From Variovorax paradoxus (GTDB lineage: Bacteria > Pseudomonadota > Gammaproteobacteria > Burkholderiales > Burkholderiaceae_C), in assembly GCF_009755665.1 (NCBI RefSeq), contig NZ_CP046622.1, forward strand, positions 2,480,001 to 2,544,000: a stretch of 64,000 nucleotides of DNA, written 5' to 3'. Numbering within the stretch: the stretch's first letter is position 1; every line of letters begins with the position of its first letter. Under the pieces are notes generated by a model, which was not told where the DNA came from, searched no databases, and was given only the letters and a program-made list of their open reading frames with translations. The position numbers were made by a program, and so were the translations under genes. Shown here piece after piece: positions 45,874 through 55,900 of this stretch.

Positions 45874-46701
45874 ATGAATTCATACGCAAAAGTCTTTGAG
45901 TCCCTTTATTTTCCGGCCACGGTAAGTCAGTGTGCTGCAGGAACGATTGAACCGCCTTTGGCTACATTTAAGGCGCCGGCAGAGTGGTACGGATTTCCAC
46001 CCGCATTGATTCCAATATGGAGCGACGGATCGCGTCCGACCTATATCGGGGCATGGAAGCATTGGTTCATGGATCGCGAACCAACATATATAAAAATGCA
46101 TGTCGGGGCCGGGCGCACGACTATCGAAATAGCGCGAACCGTCGAGCAGTTGTTCGCTCTTGCTGCAATGATGTCAATCGGCGAAAAAGACGGCGTCGAA
46201 AGCGACTTAGTCAATTTTGCAAAGGCGGTCGGCCTTCAAAATCTGGATCAAATTAATGCCGTGTCATTGATATCGGGTGATGATGCGCGCGGCTTGGCAA
46301 TGATTGACCAGTTTAAAAATCAGACTCCGCTGGAAAGTGCGAAAGCCGTAGGCGCCTATTCAGGAGAATTTCCACTTGTGAGCTTCGATAAGCTAAAGCC
46401 ATGGTGGAACAGCGCCTGCTCGTTCGAAATTTCCCAAGAAATCCTGGCTGTGTGGCCCGCTAATTTACCCAAGCCAGCTTGGATCGATGATATTGGCAAG
46501 GATAAAATTGGACTATTCAATGAGTATCTAGGTGCCGGCAATCTTAAATGTGCGTGGCTGACACTGAATTCAACTGGCTGGACTATCCGAGATGCCAGAA
46601 CTGCAATTTCTGCACTGAATATTAGGGCAAAGGACAGTCAGTTCAATCTGCTTGTCGATGCATGGCTATCAATTGCTGACGAGAGTGCTGGCGCATATTA
46701 G
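45874..46701 (+). CDS. Hypothetical protein, possible orphan immunity protein
   Basis: A 275-aa soluble protein starting MNSYAKVFESLYFPATVSQC, followed by EWYGFPPALIPIWSDGSRPT and KHWFMDREPTYIKMHVGAGR. The WYGFPPxLIPIWSD stretch resembles proteins encoded downstream of RHS or CDI toxins. The rest is mixed helix. AT-rich codon use is typical of exchanged toxin/immunity cargo. The start at 45874 was chosen over 45838 because its frame fits the hydrophobic opening. No enzyme motif seen. Confidence 0.6.
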   Translation: MNSYAKVFESLYFPATVSQCAAGTIEPPLATFKAPAEWYGFPPALIPIWSDGSRPTYIGAWKHWFMDREPTYIKMHVGAGRTTIEIARTVEQLFALAAMMSIGEKDGVESDLVNFAKAVGLQNLDQINAVSLISGDDARGLAMIDQFKNQTPLESAKAVGAYSGEFPLVSFDKLKPWWNSACSFEISQEILAVWPANLPKPAWIDDIGKDKIGLFNEYLGAGNLKCAWLTLNSTGWTIRDARTAISALNIRAKDSQFNLLVDAWLSIADESAGAY

Positions 46702-46779
46702 TCGGCTGCCACGCTGAATGTCAGCCCTTCGCGCTGCTAAACGTCCACGTCCGAGAAGCGCGAAGGACTGCAGTGGGGC

Positions 46780-46938
46780 GATTCTGTTGAAAAACTCGAG
46801 TGGCGCTCTCTTGGGCACATTTACAGGAGTGGTCAAACCATTCCCTGGGCCGCGATCGTCGATCCTGGGTCGATCTGAGAGGTGGGTTGTCGCCACGGTG
46901 CAGCGGTGAACGCTGCGACCGAGTTTTTCAACAGAATC
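46780..46938. mobile_element. MITE-like element with 18-bp TIRs and 5-bp target duplication
   Basis: GATTCTGTTGAAAAACTC at 46780-46797 is perfectly repeated in inverse at 46921-46938 (GAGTTTTTCAACAGAATC). The element is 159 bases long with no gene. The flanks are GGGGC at 46775-46779 and again at 46939-46943, a 5-base direct repeat as expected from target-site duplication. A partner transposase is not in the window. The family is not recognised. Confidence 0.75.
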
Positions 46939-47083
46939 GGGGCCACTCCGGTCATCGGCCTTTCTCCAAGGGGCAAGCTGAAACCGGGTCACGAGCAAAA
47001 GCGAGTTGGCTTCAGGTCGGGCGAATAAACTTTTGGTAAGCCCCTCCGGACTATTGAACGCAGAGGCCTCGAGGAAAGATCTG

Positions 47084-48754
47084 CTATGGTCCGGTGTAAT
47101 TCCACAGGTCACCCTCCCGAACCGTGACAAGTGGGCTGGTGTACAGCAGGGTTTGTCCATCAGTGTCATAAATTTTGAAGACGCCGGTCTCGATCTTGTT
47201 GCTCATGGCGAGCCGAGAGTTTTTCATTCCAAATCCAGTGCTTACATCCCAATTCACATGATTGTTCTGGAAGACCACCTTCTTCTGAAGCCAACGAGCA
47301 AACAAGCGATTTCGACTAGGGGCAGCAGGGTCACAATCCGCAGCACACGCGCCGTACAACATCCCATATACCCGCGTACCATCCTGCACCCAACCACACG
47401 TGATCATCATTTGATCTTCGTTGCTATAACTGCTGAAGGCAATTCTAGTCGGCCCAAGGCTACTCAGACTGGTGCTGGTGGAGATCCACAAATTCGATTG
47501 CCCCATGTGATAGCACGATAGGTAGTGAGTGGAACCTCCATATGAAAAGGCTTTGACATCATTCAACGCTCGCATCGGTTCTGGTTGAGCGCGATTGACA
47601 AAAGCAAAATTTACGCCGTCGGTGCTCGTAGCATGCTCCACGCCTGGATTGGTGCTCGATTCCATGAAGTAGTAGTGCCAAACGGAGTTGGCATCTTTAA
47701 TAATTGGATTAACACCGTTGTAATCACCTGCTACCCAGTTCGGATAGCCGGTGACATTAATCATGCTTGAGCCTCCTGTACTTGGGTACCAATTTGCCCC
47801 ATCGCCAGACGTGGCATAGCCGGTTTTGTTGAGGTTATTGGGTCGCATGCACGTATAGGTCATGCGCCAGTCTCCTGGGGCAACTCGTACCACTGACTCA
47901 TTTCCTACGTTTAAACAGTCGCCGTGGTCGATCTGAACATAGTGAGCATCGAAGTTCAGAAAATCATCAAAGGTGACAGTGGTGTATATACGGTCAAACA
48001 AAGGGGGAGAGATTCCGTCCCAGCCGTGAAAATACACACGCCAAACCGAACCGCTCAATTGGACGGCCTGAGGAGAATAGATATTTCGATACGCCCCAGG
48101 ATTTGGAGCAATCATCGAAGATCCTCGCTCATCGTAGTTCCAGTTGCCGAGTCGAGTTGGATCGAAAGCATTGGCTTGAATCCCGGCCACTTGCGTTTTA
48201 TTTGGCAAGGCAGGTGCATTGTTGCCGCCGAAAGATAGCTGATTGAAGCCAGCATCAGTGCCTGCCTTGACCTCCGCCAGTTGGAAAACTGGAGTCCCTG
48301 CATCATCACCGCCCAGCTTTGTGGCAATGATGCGAATTCCGTTTGCTTGATTGCTTGTCGGGAGTGGAATGACAATCCAGTCACATCGGGTGGGCCGAGG
48401 ATAATTGACGTAATTTCCAACTTCCACCCAGCTGGGCCCATTGGAATAATATATTTTGAAATCTATGGGGAATCCGAGCGCGGCACAGTTCTGCGAGTAG
48501 CGCGGCATCAACTTCACATAATTGGTGCTCTGAAGTCCTGACCACCAGTACGCGATTTCCTCTGTGGCTGCAGGAGACGCATGAGTGTTGCTACTCCAAA
48601 CTGTTGAACCATTGCCATCGTAGGCAGAGGTGAGTGGCCACAATTGACTCGAACTGTTGGCAGTAACCGTTTGATAGTCTGCTGAGTGCGCGGAGTTTAA
48701 GAGTAAGAGAAACAGTCCGAGCGCTGAGAAGAGCAGTTGACGCAGACGATTCAT
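47084..48754 (-). CDS. Secreted F5/8-type and glycoside-hydrolase-like protein
   Basis: A 556-aa exported protein. The signal peptide is MNRLRQLLFSALGLFLLLLN, cleaved near HSADYQ. Residues about 26-165 form a discoidin-like carbohydrate-binding domain (SAYDGNGSTVWSSNTHASPA, then EIAYWWSGLQ and VGNYVNYPRPTRCDWIVI). Residues about 200-540 look like a GH43/GH32-type five-blade propeller (YATSGDGANWYPSTGG; ATSTDGVNFAFV; WVQDGTRVYGMLYGA). The catalytic acids cannot be assigned by eye. A strong AGGAGGA site precedes the ATG. Probably acts on extracellular polysaccharide. Confidence 0.65.
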   Translation of the reverse strand: MNRLRQLLFSALGLFLLLLNSAHSADYQTVTANSSSQLWPLTSAYDGNGSTVWSSNTHASPAATEEIAYWWSGLQSTNYVKLMPRYSQNCAALGFPIDFKIYYSNGPSWVEVGNYVNYPRPTRCDWIVIPLPTSNQANGIRIIATKLGGDDAGTPVFQLAEVKAGTDAGFNQLSFGGNNAPALPNKTQVAGIQANAFDPTRLGNWNYDERGSSMIAPNPGAYRNIYSPQAVQLSGSVWRVYFHGWDGISPPLFDRIYTTVTFDDFLNFDAHYVQIDHGDCLNVGNESVVRVAPGDWRMTYTCMRPNNLNKTGYATSGDGANWYPSTGGSSMINVTGYPNWVAGDYNGVNPIIKDANSVWHYYFMESSTNPGVEHATSTDGVNFAFVNRAQPEPMRALNDVKAFSYGGSTHYLSCYHMGQSNLWISTSTSLSSLGPTRIAFSSYSNEDQMMITCGWVQDGTRVYGMLYGACAADCDPAAPSRNRLFARWLQKKVVFQNNHVNWDVSTGFGMKNSRLAMSNKIETGVFKIYDTDGQTLLYTSPLVTVREGDLWNYTGP

Positions 48755-48918
48755 TCAGATTCCTCCTGATTTATTTATTCAAGGATCAAAAATCCGCCGG
48801 GATACACCTCTTAGAGCGGTTGCGGACGGCGGAGCTACAAACCTGCGATTGGATCCACGAAGATTATGTAAGTGGATGTCATGGCAGCGGAAGAGCCCGA
48901 AAGTAGCAAGTCCTGCAA

Positions 48919-49220
48919 ATGTATGAAGTTGAGCATCAGCCAGACTGCTCTAAAGGATCGGTCCTGCAACTTGAACGCCATGTCGACCGCCGCGAACTCG
49001 GTGCTCCGACCGTCGGTATGCCTGCATTTTTTCGCATGGCTGACGTGATTCGCATCACCGCATTAAGTCGCGCGACCGTGTATCGAAGAAATGTCGGAGG
49101 CAAGTTCCCGCACCGGTCCATTTAGGAGGGCGGGCCTGCAGGTGGCCGCGCGCAGCGCTTCAGCGGTGGATCGGCGATCCGGAGAGTTACTCGAACACAC
49201 CTCAATCGCCAGCGCAGTGA
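48919..49220 (+). pseudogene. AlpA-family regulator, frameshifted
   Basis: The first part PAFFRMADVIRITALSRATV and YRR (MerR/AlpA-like winged helix) ends in an early stop at 49123-49125. One frame over, PVHLGGRACRWPRAALQRWI and GDPESY follow, the expected C-terminus of AlpA proteins, up to the TGA at 49218-49220. A loss of one base near 49110 (after TTCCCG) explains both. AlpA regulators sit beside P4-type integrases, and an integrase remnant lies just downstream, so this is the right end of a decayed island. Confidence 0.7.
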
Positions 49221-49356
49221 ATGCAGTTGCCTGCCACCCGGTCGCCGCTGGGTCAGCACGCCTGTGGCGCAGGCGGCGGAATAGCCTGCTGTCCGCTAAC
49301 AGAGAAATGCGCCGGGCCTGGTTTTTAAGGCAAGAAAGCGATGAGCGCTCGTCGCC

Positions 49357-49623
49357 TCAAGCTGCCTTGAGCGCCATGACCTGCGCGCCGGCCGCAAGTT
49401 GGTCCAGATAGTCCAGATAGTCCGCCCAGCGCTGCATTATGTCTTTGCGCTTGTCCATGAATTCCGCCCGGTCGTAGGCTGCACCCAGCGGGCCGCTCTT
49501 GCCGTGCGCAAGCTGCGCCTCGATCACGTCAGGCTGGATGCCATGCAGTTGCTCTGCCATGACGGTGCGGGCCATGGCGAGAAACCCGTGCGCGGTCATT
49601 TCATCATTCGTAATCTTAGGCAT
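49357..49623 (-). pseudogene. P4-type tyrosine integrase, C-terminal remnant
   Basis: The conserved integrase C-terminus TNDEMTAHGFLAMARTVMAE is followed by VIEAQLAHGKSGPLGAAYDR and EFMDKRKDIMQRWADYLDYL. In intact P4-type integrases the first block carries the catalytic Arg of HGFRAMAR; here Arg is replaced by Leu (HGFLAMAR), and the Tyr region is present at YDR. The N-terminal 300 residues are absent and the sequence upstream of base 49617 is unrelated. The gene cannot work. Confidence 0.75.
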
Positions 49624-49966
49624 GGGAGCGGGTTGTTGTATCCGCTGCGTCGGAGCATCCGGATCTGCAGACAGGCAGGCCAGCGGCGAGGCAACGTTTC
49701 GCAAGCATATCCAGTGCCCAGGCGATCTGTTTAGCGGCAGCTGCTGAGGCTCCGTGCGATTGCCCCTGCATTCCAGTTGGTCTTCCCGCTAAACGAATTG
49801 GCAACTCGCTGGATGAGTTCCGCAGAAGAACCGTAAGCCAGCCCGGTATGGGGCTGGCACAGCCAGAGGGGAGGTCCCTCCGTGTGGGCCGCCCCTCTCC
49901 AAGCGATGCGGGCGGATCCCAAGGCTGCCGATCGGCGGTTCCCAGGAACAATGGGTGAGGCTCTCA
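49624..49966. other. Non-coding gap before the giant RHS gene
   Basis: No gene seen. A hairpin with 8-bp arms (GCCAGCCC 49837-49844, GGGCTGGC 49851-49858) lies in the middle; no T-run follows, so a terminator is doubtful. A weak GGTGAGG sits at 49954-49960, 6 bases before the ATG at 49967. This region must contain the promoter of the giant gene, but no box could be assigned. Confidence 0.4.
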
Positions 49967-52900
49967 ATGGTTGCAATCGTCAGCGGCAATAGTCTGGGTT
50001 TGAGCTTGGGCTCGCAGGCCACACTGGGCCAGCGCGGTCAGACGGGGACGGCGGGGCAGGGGCGCAGCGGCGAGCAGGCCTACGTCAACGCCGCCACCGG
50101 CAACCTCGTGCTGCAGACCCGCGACGAACTCCTCCTGGGCCGCGGTCCCGACACCGTCAGCCTGCGCACCTACAACAGCCAGGGCCAGCTCAGCGACGAC
50201 AACGCCGACAACTGGGCCGTCGGCGCCTTCGGCCAGCGCATGCTGCTCACCGGCACCGTGGCCACCGCCGGCAGCACCCTCACCCGCACCGACCGCGACG
50301 GCGCCCAAGCCGTCTACACCTGGGACGCTGCGAGGAACCTCTACGTCAGCACCGCCGGCGCGGGCGCCTTCGACACCATCGCCCACGACGCAGGCGCGTC
50401 CCAGTTCATCTGGACCGACGGCGACAGCGGCCTGACCGAGCGCTACCAGGCCAGCGGACAGGGCCGCCTCGTCTCGGCCGCCGACGCCAGTGGCAACACG
50501 GTCAGCTACACCTACAACGCCAACGGCACCGTGCAGTCCGCCACCGCTGCCAACGGCGACGTCACCCACTACGACTACAGCGGCACCAACCTCACCCAGA
50601 TCCGCACCGTCACCGCCGGGGGCGCCACCTCCACCCGCGTGCGCTACGCCTACGACGGCAGCAACCGCCTGTCCACCGTCACCGTCGACCTCAGCCCCGA
50701 CGACAACAGCGTGGCCGATGGCAAGACCTACGTCACCACCTACACCTACGACGGCGCCAGCAGGCGCGTGGCCAGCGTCAGCCAGAGCGACGGCACCAGC
50801 CTGGCCTTCACCTACGTGCAGGCCGGCGGCGTCTACAAGGTCCAGAGCGTCACCGACGCGCTCGGCGCCGTCACCACCTTCGCCTACGACACCGCCGCCG
50901 GTACCACCACCGTCACCGATGCGCTCGGCGCCGCCGCCGTCTACCTCTACGACGCCCAGGGCCAGCTCGTCCAGGTGCGCCAGGGCGTCACCGCCGGCAA
51001 CCCCGCCGGGCTCAGCCAGGTCAGCTATGTCTACGACGCCGCGGGCAACCTCACCCTCGTCACCGACGGCGAAGGCCACAAGGTGGCGCTCACCTACGAC
51101 GAGCGCGGCAACCTGCTGAAGGAAGTCGACTCGGCCGGCGACACCCGCACCCGCACCTACAGCGCCGCCAACCAGCTGCTCACCGACACCCTCTACGCCG
51201 ATGCCGCCACCAGCCGAGGCGCCTTCAGCAAAGAGGCCGCGCTGCCCGAGACCGTGCGCTACGTCTACGCACAGAACAACCCCTACCAGCTGCGCTTCAC
51301 CGTCAGCGCCCAGGGCAACGTCACCGAATACAGCTACGACGCCAACGGGCTGCGCACCAGCGCCGTCGAATACGCCGGCGCCCCGTACGACACCGCCGCC
51401 CTCGCGCAGACGGCCGTGCCCACCGAGGCGCAGATGACCACCTGGCGCCAGGGCCAGGACCTCACGCGCAGCCAGCGCACCGACTACACCTACGACGGCC
51501 GCGGCGAACTCCAGACCGCCACCACCTACGGGGCCGTCAATGCGAGCGGGCAGGGCGACCCTGCTACCGCCGCCACCACCCAGTACATCTACGACCCGCG
51601 CGGCCTGCTGCTGCAGAAGATCGAGCCCGGCGCGACTGCCGGCGTCAGCCACTACGTCTACGACGGCCTGGGTAGGCTGCTCTCCGCGAGCGGCCCGTCC
51701 CTGGACGGCGGCGCCACGGCCAACGTCACCGTCACCAGCTACGACGACGCCAACGCCAGGACCACCGTCACGCTGGCCAGCGGCCTGGTCACCATCTCGG
51801 CCTACGACCGCGCCGGGCGGCTGGTCAGCGTCACGCAGACCAGCGTGGGCACCGGCGTGCTGGGCACCACCACCTATGCCTACGACAAGGACGGCAACCT
51901 GCTGATGACGCAGGACCCGACGGGCGTGCGCAAGTGGATGCTGTACGACGCGGCGGACCGCAAGATCGCCGACATCGATGCCACGGGGGCGGTGATCGAG
52001 TATGTGTACAACGCCAACGGGCAGCTGCGGCAGACCATTGCCTATGCGACGCCGATCGGCACGGCGGCCCTGGTGGATGGGGTCGGCAAGCCAACGACCG
52101 CCTGGAGTGCGACCAACACGGCCACCGGCCTCGATGCCATCCGTCCGGCCGCCACGGCGCGGGACCAGAAGGTCTGGCGCTTCTACGACACGGCCAACCG
52201 GCTCACCTGGCAGGTGGATGCGCTGGGGTATGTGACGCAGACCACCTATGACGGCGCCTCGCGCATCCTGAGCGTGACGCAGCTGGCCAATCCGGTCGAT
52301 GTGGCGCAGCTGGGCAATGGGGCCAACATCGAGTTGCTGATCGATCCGGCCACCGTGGGCGGGATCACGCTCAACGTGGGCGCGGCGCCGGCCCCGCTGG
52401 GCACGGCCGTGACGCTCACGGCCACCATCGAGGGGACCAATCCCGGCGGGATGGTGACGTTCTTCAGCGGCGAGACCGCGATCGGCAGCGCGGCGGTGGT
52501 CAATGGCGTGGCCACGCTCGTGACGACTGAGCTGCCGGTGGGGGTCAACAGCATCCGCGCGGCGTATTCGGGGGATGTGAGCAGGCCAGCCAGCGTGTCA
52601 CCCATCGCCCAGAAGACGATCACGCAGGCGGCGGCAACCAGTTCGGCACTGACCATCCAGCCGGGCACGGCGAACTTCGGTGAAGTGGTCTCCTTATCGG
52701 TCGCGCTGACTACGACGCAGCCGCCAGGACTCGCAGCAGCGACCGGCGACGTGAAGTTCTACAGTGGCCCGACGCTGATTGGCACGGCCTCGCTCATCAA
52801 CGGCTTGGCGGTGCTCACGCTCAACAGCCTGCCAGCGGGCAATCTGAGCATCCGCGCGGAATATGCCGGTGATGCAACGCACGCGAGCTCGGGTACTACC

Positions 52901-55900
52901 CAGTCGCTAACGATCAATCCGAGTCCCACCAAGACCACGCTCCAGGTGTCGGGCAGCGGCTCCACTTTGAATCTGAGCGCGACGGTCGCCACCGCATCCG
53001 GACCTTCCACCGCGCCTGGCGGCACAGTAACGTTCTACAACGGTGCCACGGTGGTGGGAAGTGCGGCGCTGGTCAATGGCACAGCCTCGTTGCAGATTGC
53101 GGGCCCTGCAAATGCCGCGGCCTTCAAGGCCGTGTACAGCGGCAACGCCAACAATGCCACCAGCACGACCGCGATCGATTACGGCTCCACTGTGACGTCG
53201 CCGACCTCGACGACGTTGACGGCCTCTGCAACGAGCGTGAGGCAAGGCCAATCGGTGACGCTGACGGCGCGAGTTGCGGGTGCGGCGCCGAGTGGGACGG
53301 TGACCTTTTTCGCCGGCACTACCTTTCTGGGAACGGCGTCGGTGGTCAATGGCGTGGCGACGTTCCTGGCCAAGTATCTGCCGGTAGGCACGAACGTGGT
53401 CAGCGCCGCCTACGCGGGTGACGCCAACAACGTGATGAGCGTTGTGCAAGGACCAACGCTTCAGGTGTCCGCACTGGTCTCATCGCTCCCCCTGGGGTCC
53501 AGTCTAACCGCAGGCCAGTCGATCTATTCTCCCGATGGGCGCTACCAACTTGTATTCCAGGCCGACGGCAACCTTGTCGTCTATGACCTCAAAGAGAACA
53601 CGCCAGCTGTCTGGCACAGCCAGACAGGGGGGGCTGGTGGAACGCTAGCTGTCTTTCAGACAGATGGAAATCTTGTCATCTACAACACGGCGAACGGGGG
53701 AGTTGCGCACGTATGGAACTCGGGCAGCGCGAATAAGGGTGCACAGCGTCTCGAACTCCAGAACGATGGCAATTTGGTGATCTATACGGCGACGGGCACC
53801 GCGCTGTGGTGGAGCGGGGCAGATACGGTCAGTGGGCCCCTGAACCCTGGATGGTCTCCTGTCACACCCGCCCCGCCGGTTTCGGCCAATCTCACCGTCA
53901 GCGGTTGGAGTTCAGCTGTCGCCGGTTTTCCGACGCAGGTGGTGATCCGTCCGAGTGCGGGCAGTGCGCCCTATCCGGGTACGTTCAGCATCTTCGACGG
54001 ACAGACACTGATTGCCAGCTTCTTGAATCCGAATGGGGGGCCTGTCAATCTGCCTCCGATGTCGAAGGGGACGCACACGCTCAAGGTGGTGTACTCCGGC
54101 GATTCGGGTCGGTCGCCCGCTGCGTACACAGTGCAGCTTGTTGTAGGGGCTGCGACCGCCAACGTCGCAGTGACCTCGTCCAGGCCTCAAACAACGACTG
54201 GCGCGCCAGTGACCTTTACGGCAAAGATCACCGCGGATTCCGGTTTGATGGGCTCCTACGGAGGTGCCTTCAGTGGCCCGTCCTCGACCGGCACGGTCAC
54301 CTTTTACAGCAACGGCACGGCCATCGGCACCGGCGCAGTGGTCAATGGCATTGCCACCTTCACCACCGGTAACTTGGCGCTGGGCACGACCAGCATCACA
54401 GCGAGATACCTGGGCGATGCAAACTATTTGACGGCCGTGTCGGGCAGCCTGTCCCAGCAGGTGATTGCCTCGACCCAGGTCGCTTCCAGTACCACGACAC
54501 TGACCGTCAATCCCGCCGGTGCCTTCGGCACCCCATTGATCTATACGGCAGCGGTGACTCCTGGGGCAGGTTCATTAGCAGAACCCACGGGTACGGTCAG
54601 CTTCTACAACGGTACGCAGCTATTGGGAACCGTCGCTCTCGTCAACGGCCAGGCGAGTCTGAGTGTCAGCGACTTATCGATAGATGCAGGTGCAGTGAGC
54701 GCCGTCTACAGTGGCGATACGAGCAGCGCGACGAGCATTGGTAACCAAGCAGCGAAGCAAGCCTCGACGATTACCTTGACGGCGTCGGCCACAAGCGTGA
54801 CGCAGGGCCAGCCGGTAACGTTGACCGCACATGTGACTGGAGCCGCCCCCAGCGGTTTGGTGACATTCTTCGCCGGCGCAACGTTCCTGGGCACAGCGTC
54901 GGTGCTCAATGGGGTGGCGACCTTCGTGACCAACTACCTGCCGGAGGGCGTCAGCATTCTCCAGGTCGCTTATGCGGGTGACCTCAACAACCTGGGTAGC
55001 GTGCTGGACGGCGGACTCGCGGTCGGCGCGTGGCCAGGATCCGCGGTGGTGATTCCTCCCCTGGTGAAGGCCGACGGGGTTGGTGTCAGTCTCCCGCCGG
55101 CGTCGATGGTGGGGGCCTCCACGTGGACCCAGGCGTATCCGATTGAGTCCGTGTCTCCTGACTCCGGTTATTCAGGCACCTTCAGCTTTTTCGATGGCCT
55201 GAAATTGATCGCGAGTTACATGAATCCTTTAGGGGGTTATGTGGCTTTGCCAGCGATGTCATTGGGGTGGCACGATCTCACTGTCGTGTACTCCGGCGAC
55301 GCAAGTCGGGCAGCTGCCGCTCGTACGGTTCGGCTTAACGTTGAGCAGGGATACACCAAGGTCACATTGACTTCGTCCAGGCCCGAATCGACGGCTGGCG
55401 CGCCGCTGACCTTTACAGCAAAAGTCATGCCGTCCACTACCACGCTGGCGAACAATCCCGGCTCATTCAGTGGGCCTTCCTTCACCGGCACGGTTACTTT
55501 CTACCGCAATGGAACGGCAATCGGTAGCGGCACTGTGGTCAATGGCGTCGCGACCTTCACCACCAGCAACCTGGCCCTAGGCACGGCCGATATCACGGCC
55601 AGTTATTCGGGCGATTCGAACTACAGGGTATCCAGTTCTGGAAGCCTATCGCAGCAGGTCGTGGCGGCTCCCGTGATGAGTTCGGTTGGCTTGACCACCA
55701 CCCCTGTGGCGCCCGCTTATGAATCAGCCCTGACGCTTACGGCCACCCCTGTGGGTCAGGGCAAGCCCGAGGGCGGCACCGTCAGCTTCTACGACGGCGC
55801 GGTCCTGCTGGGCACCGTGACCTTGGTCAACGGCAAGGCCATCCTGAGCGTGAGCAACCTCGAAGTCGGCTCGCACACCATCCAGGCCGTCTACTCGGGC

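Larger units (their letters stand above)
23000..49623. mobile_element. Decayed genomic island with defence and mobilisation genes
   Basis: The interval begins where a LysR gene is cut and ends at the C-terminal remnant of a P4-type tyrosine integrase, with a frameshifted AlpA-like regulator beside it. Composition is uneven and partly AT-rich (most clearly 23.6-25.4 kb and 45.0-48.8 kb). The content is accessory: nuclease-STAND protein, helicase fusion, OLD nuclease, Mrr remnant, MobC/relaxase, orphan RHS tip and a MITE-like element. No intact integrase is present, so the element is probably no longer self-mobile. The exact ends are inferred; flanking direct repeats were not found by eye. Confidence 0.65.

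Noticed and set aside
49964..51652. Minus-strand frame of 562 codons rich in Gly, Val and Ala.
   Set aside because: Antisense to the first RHS block, with low-complexity composition and no recognisable domain.
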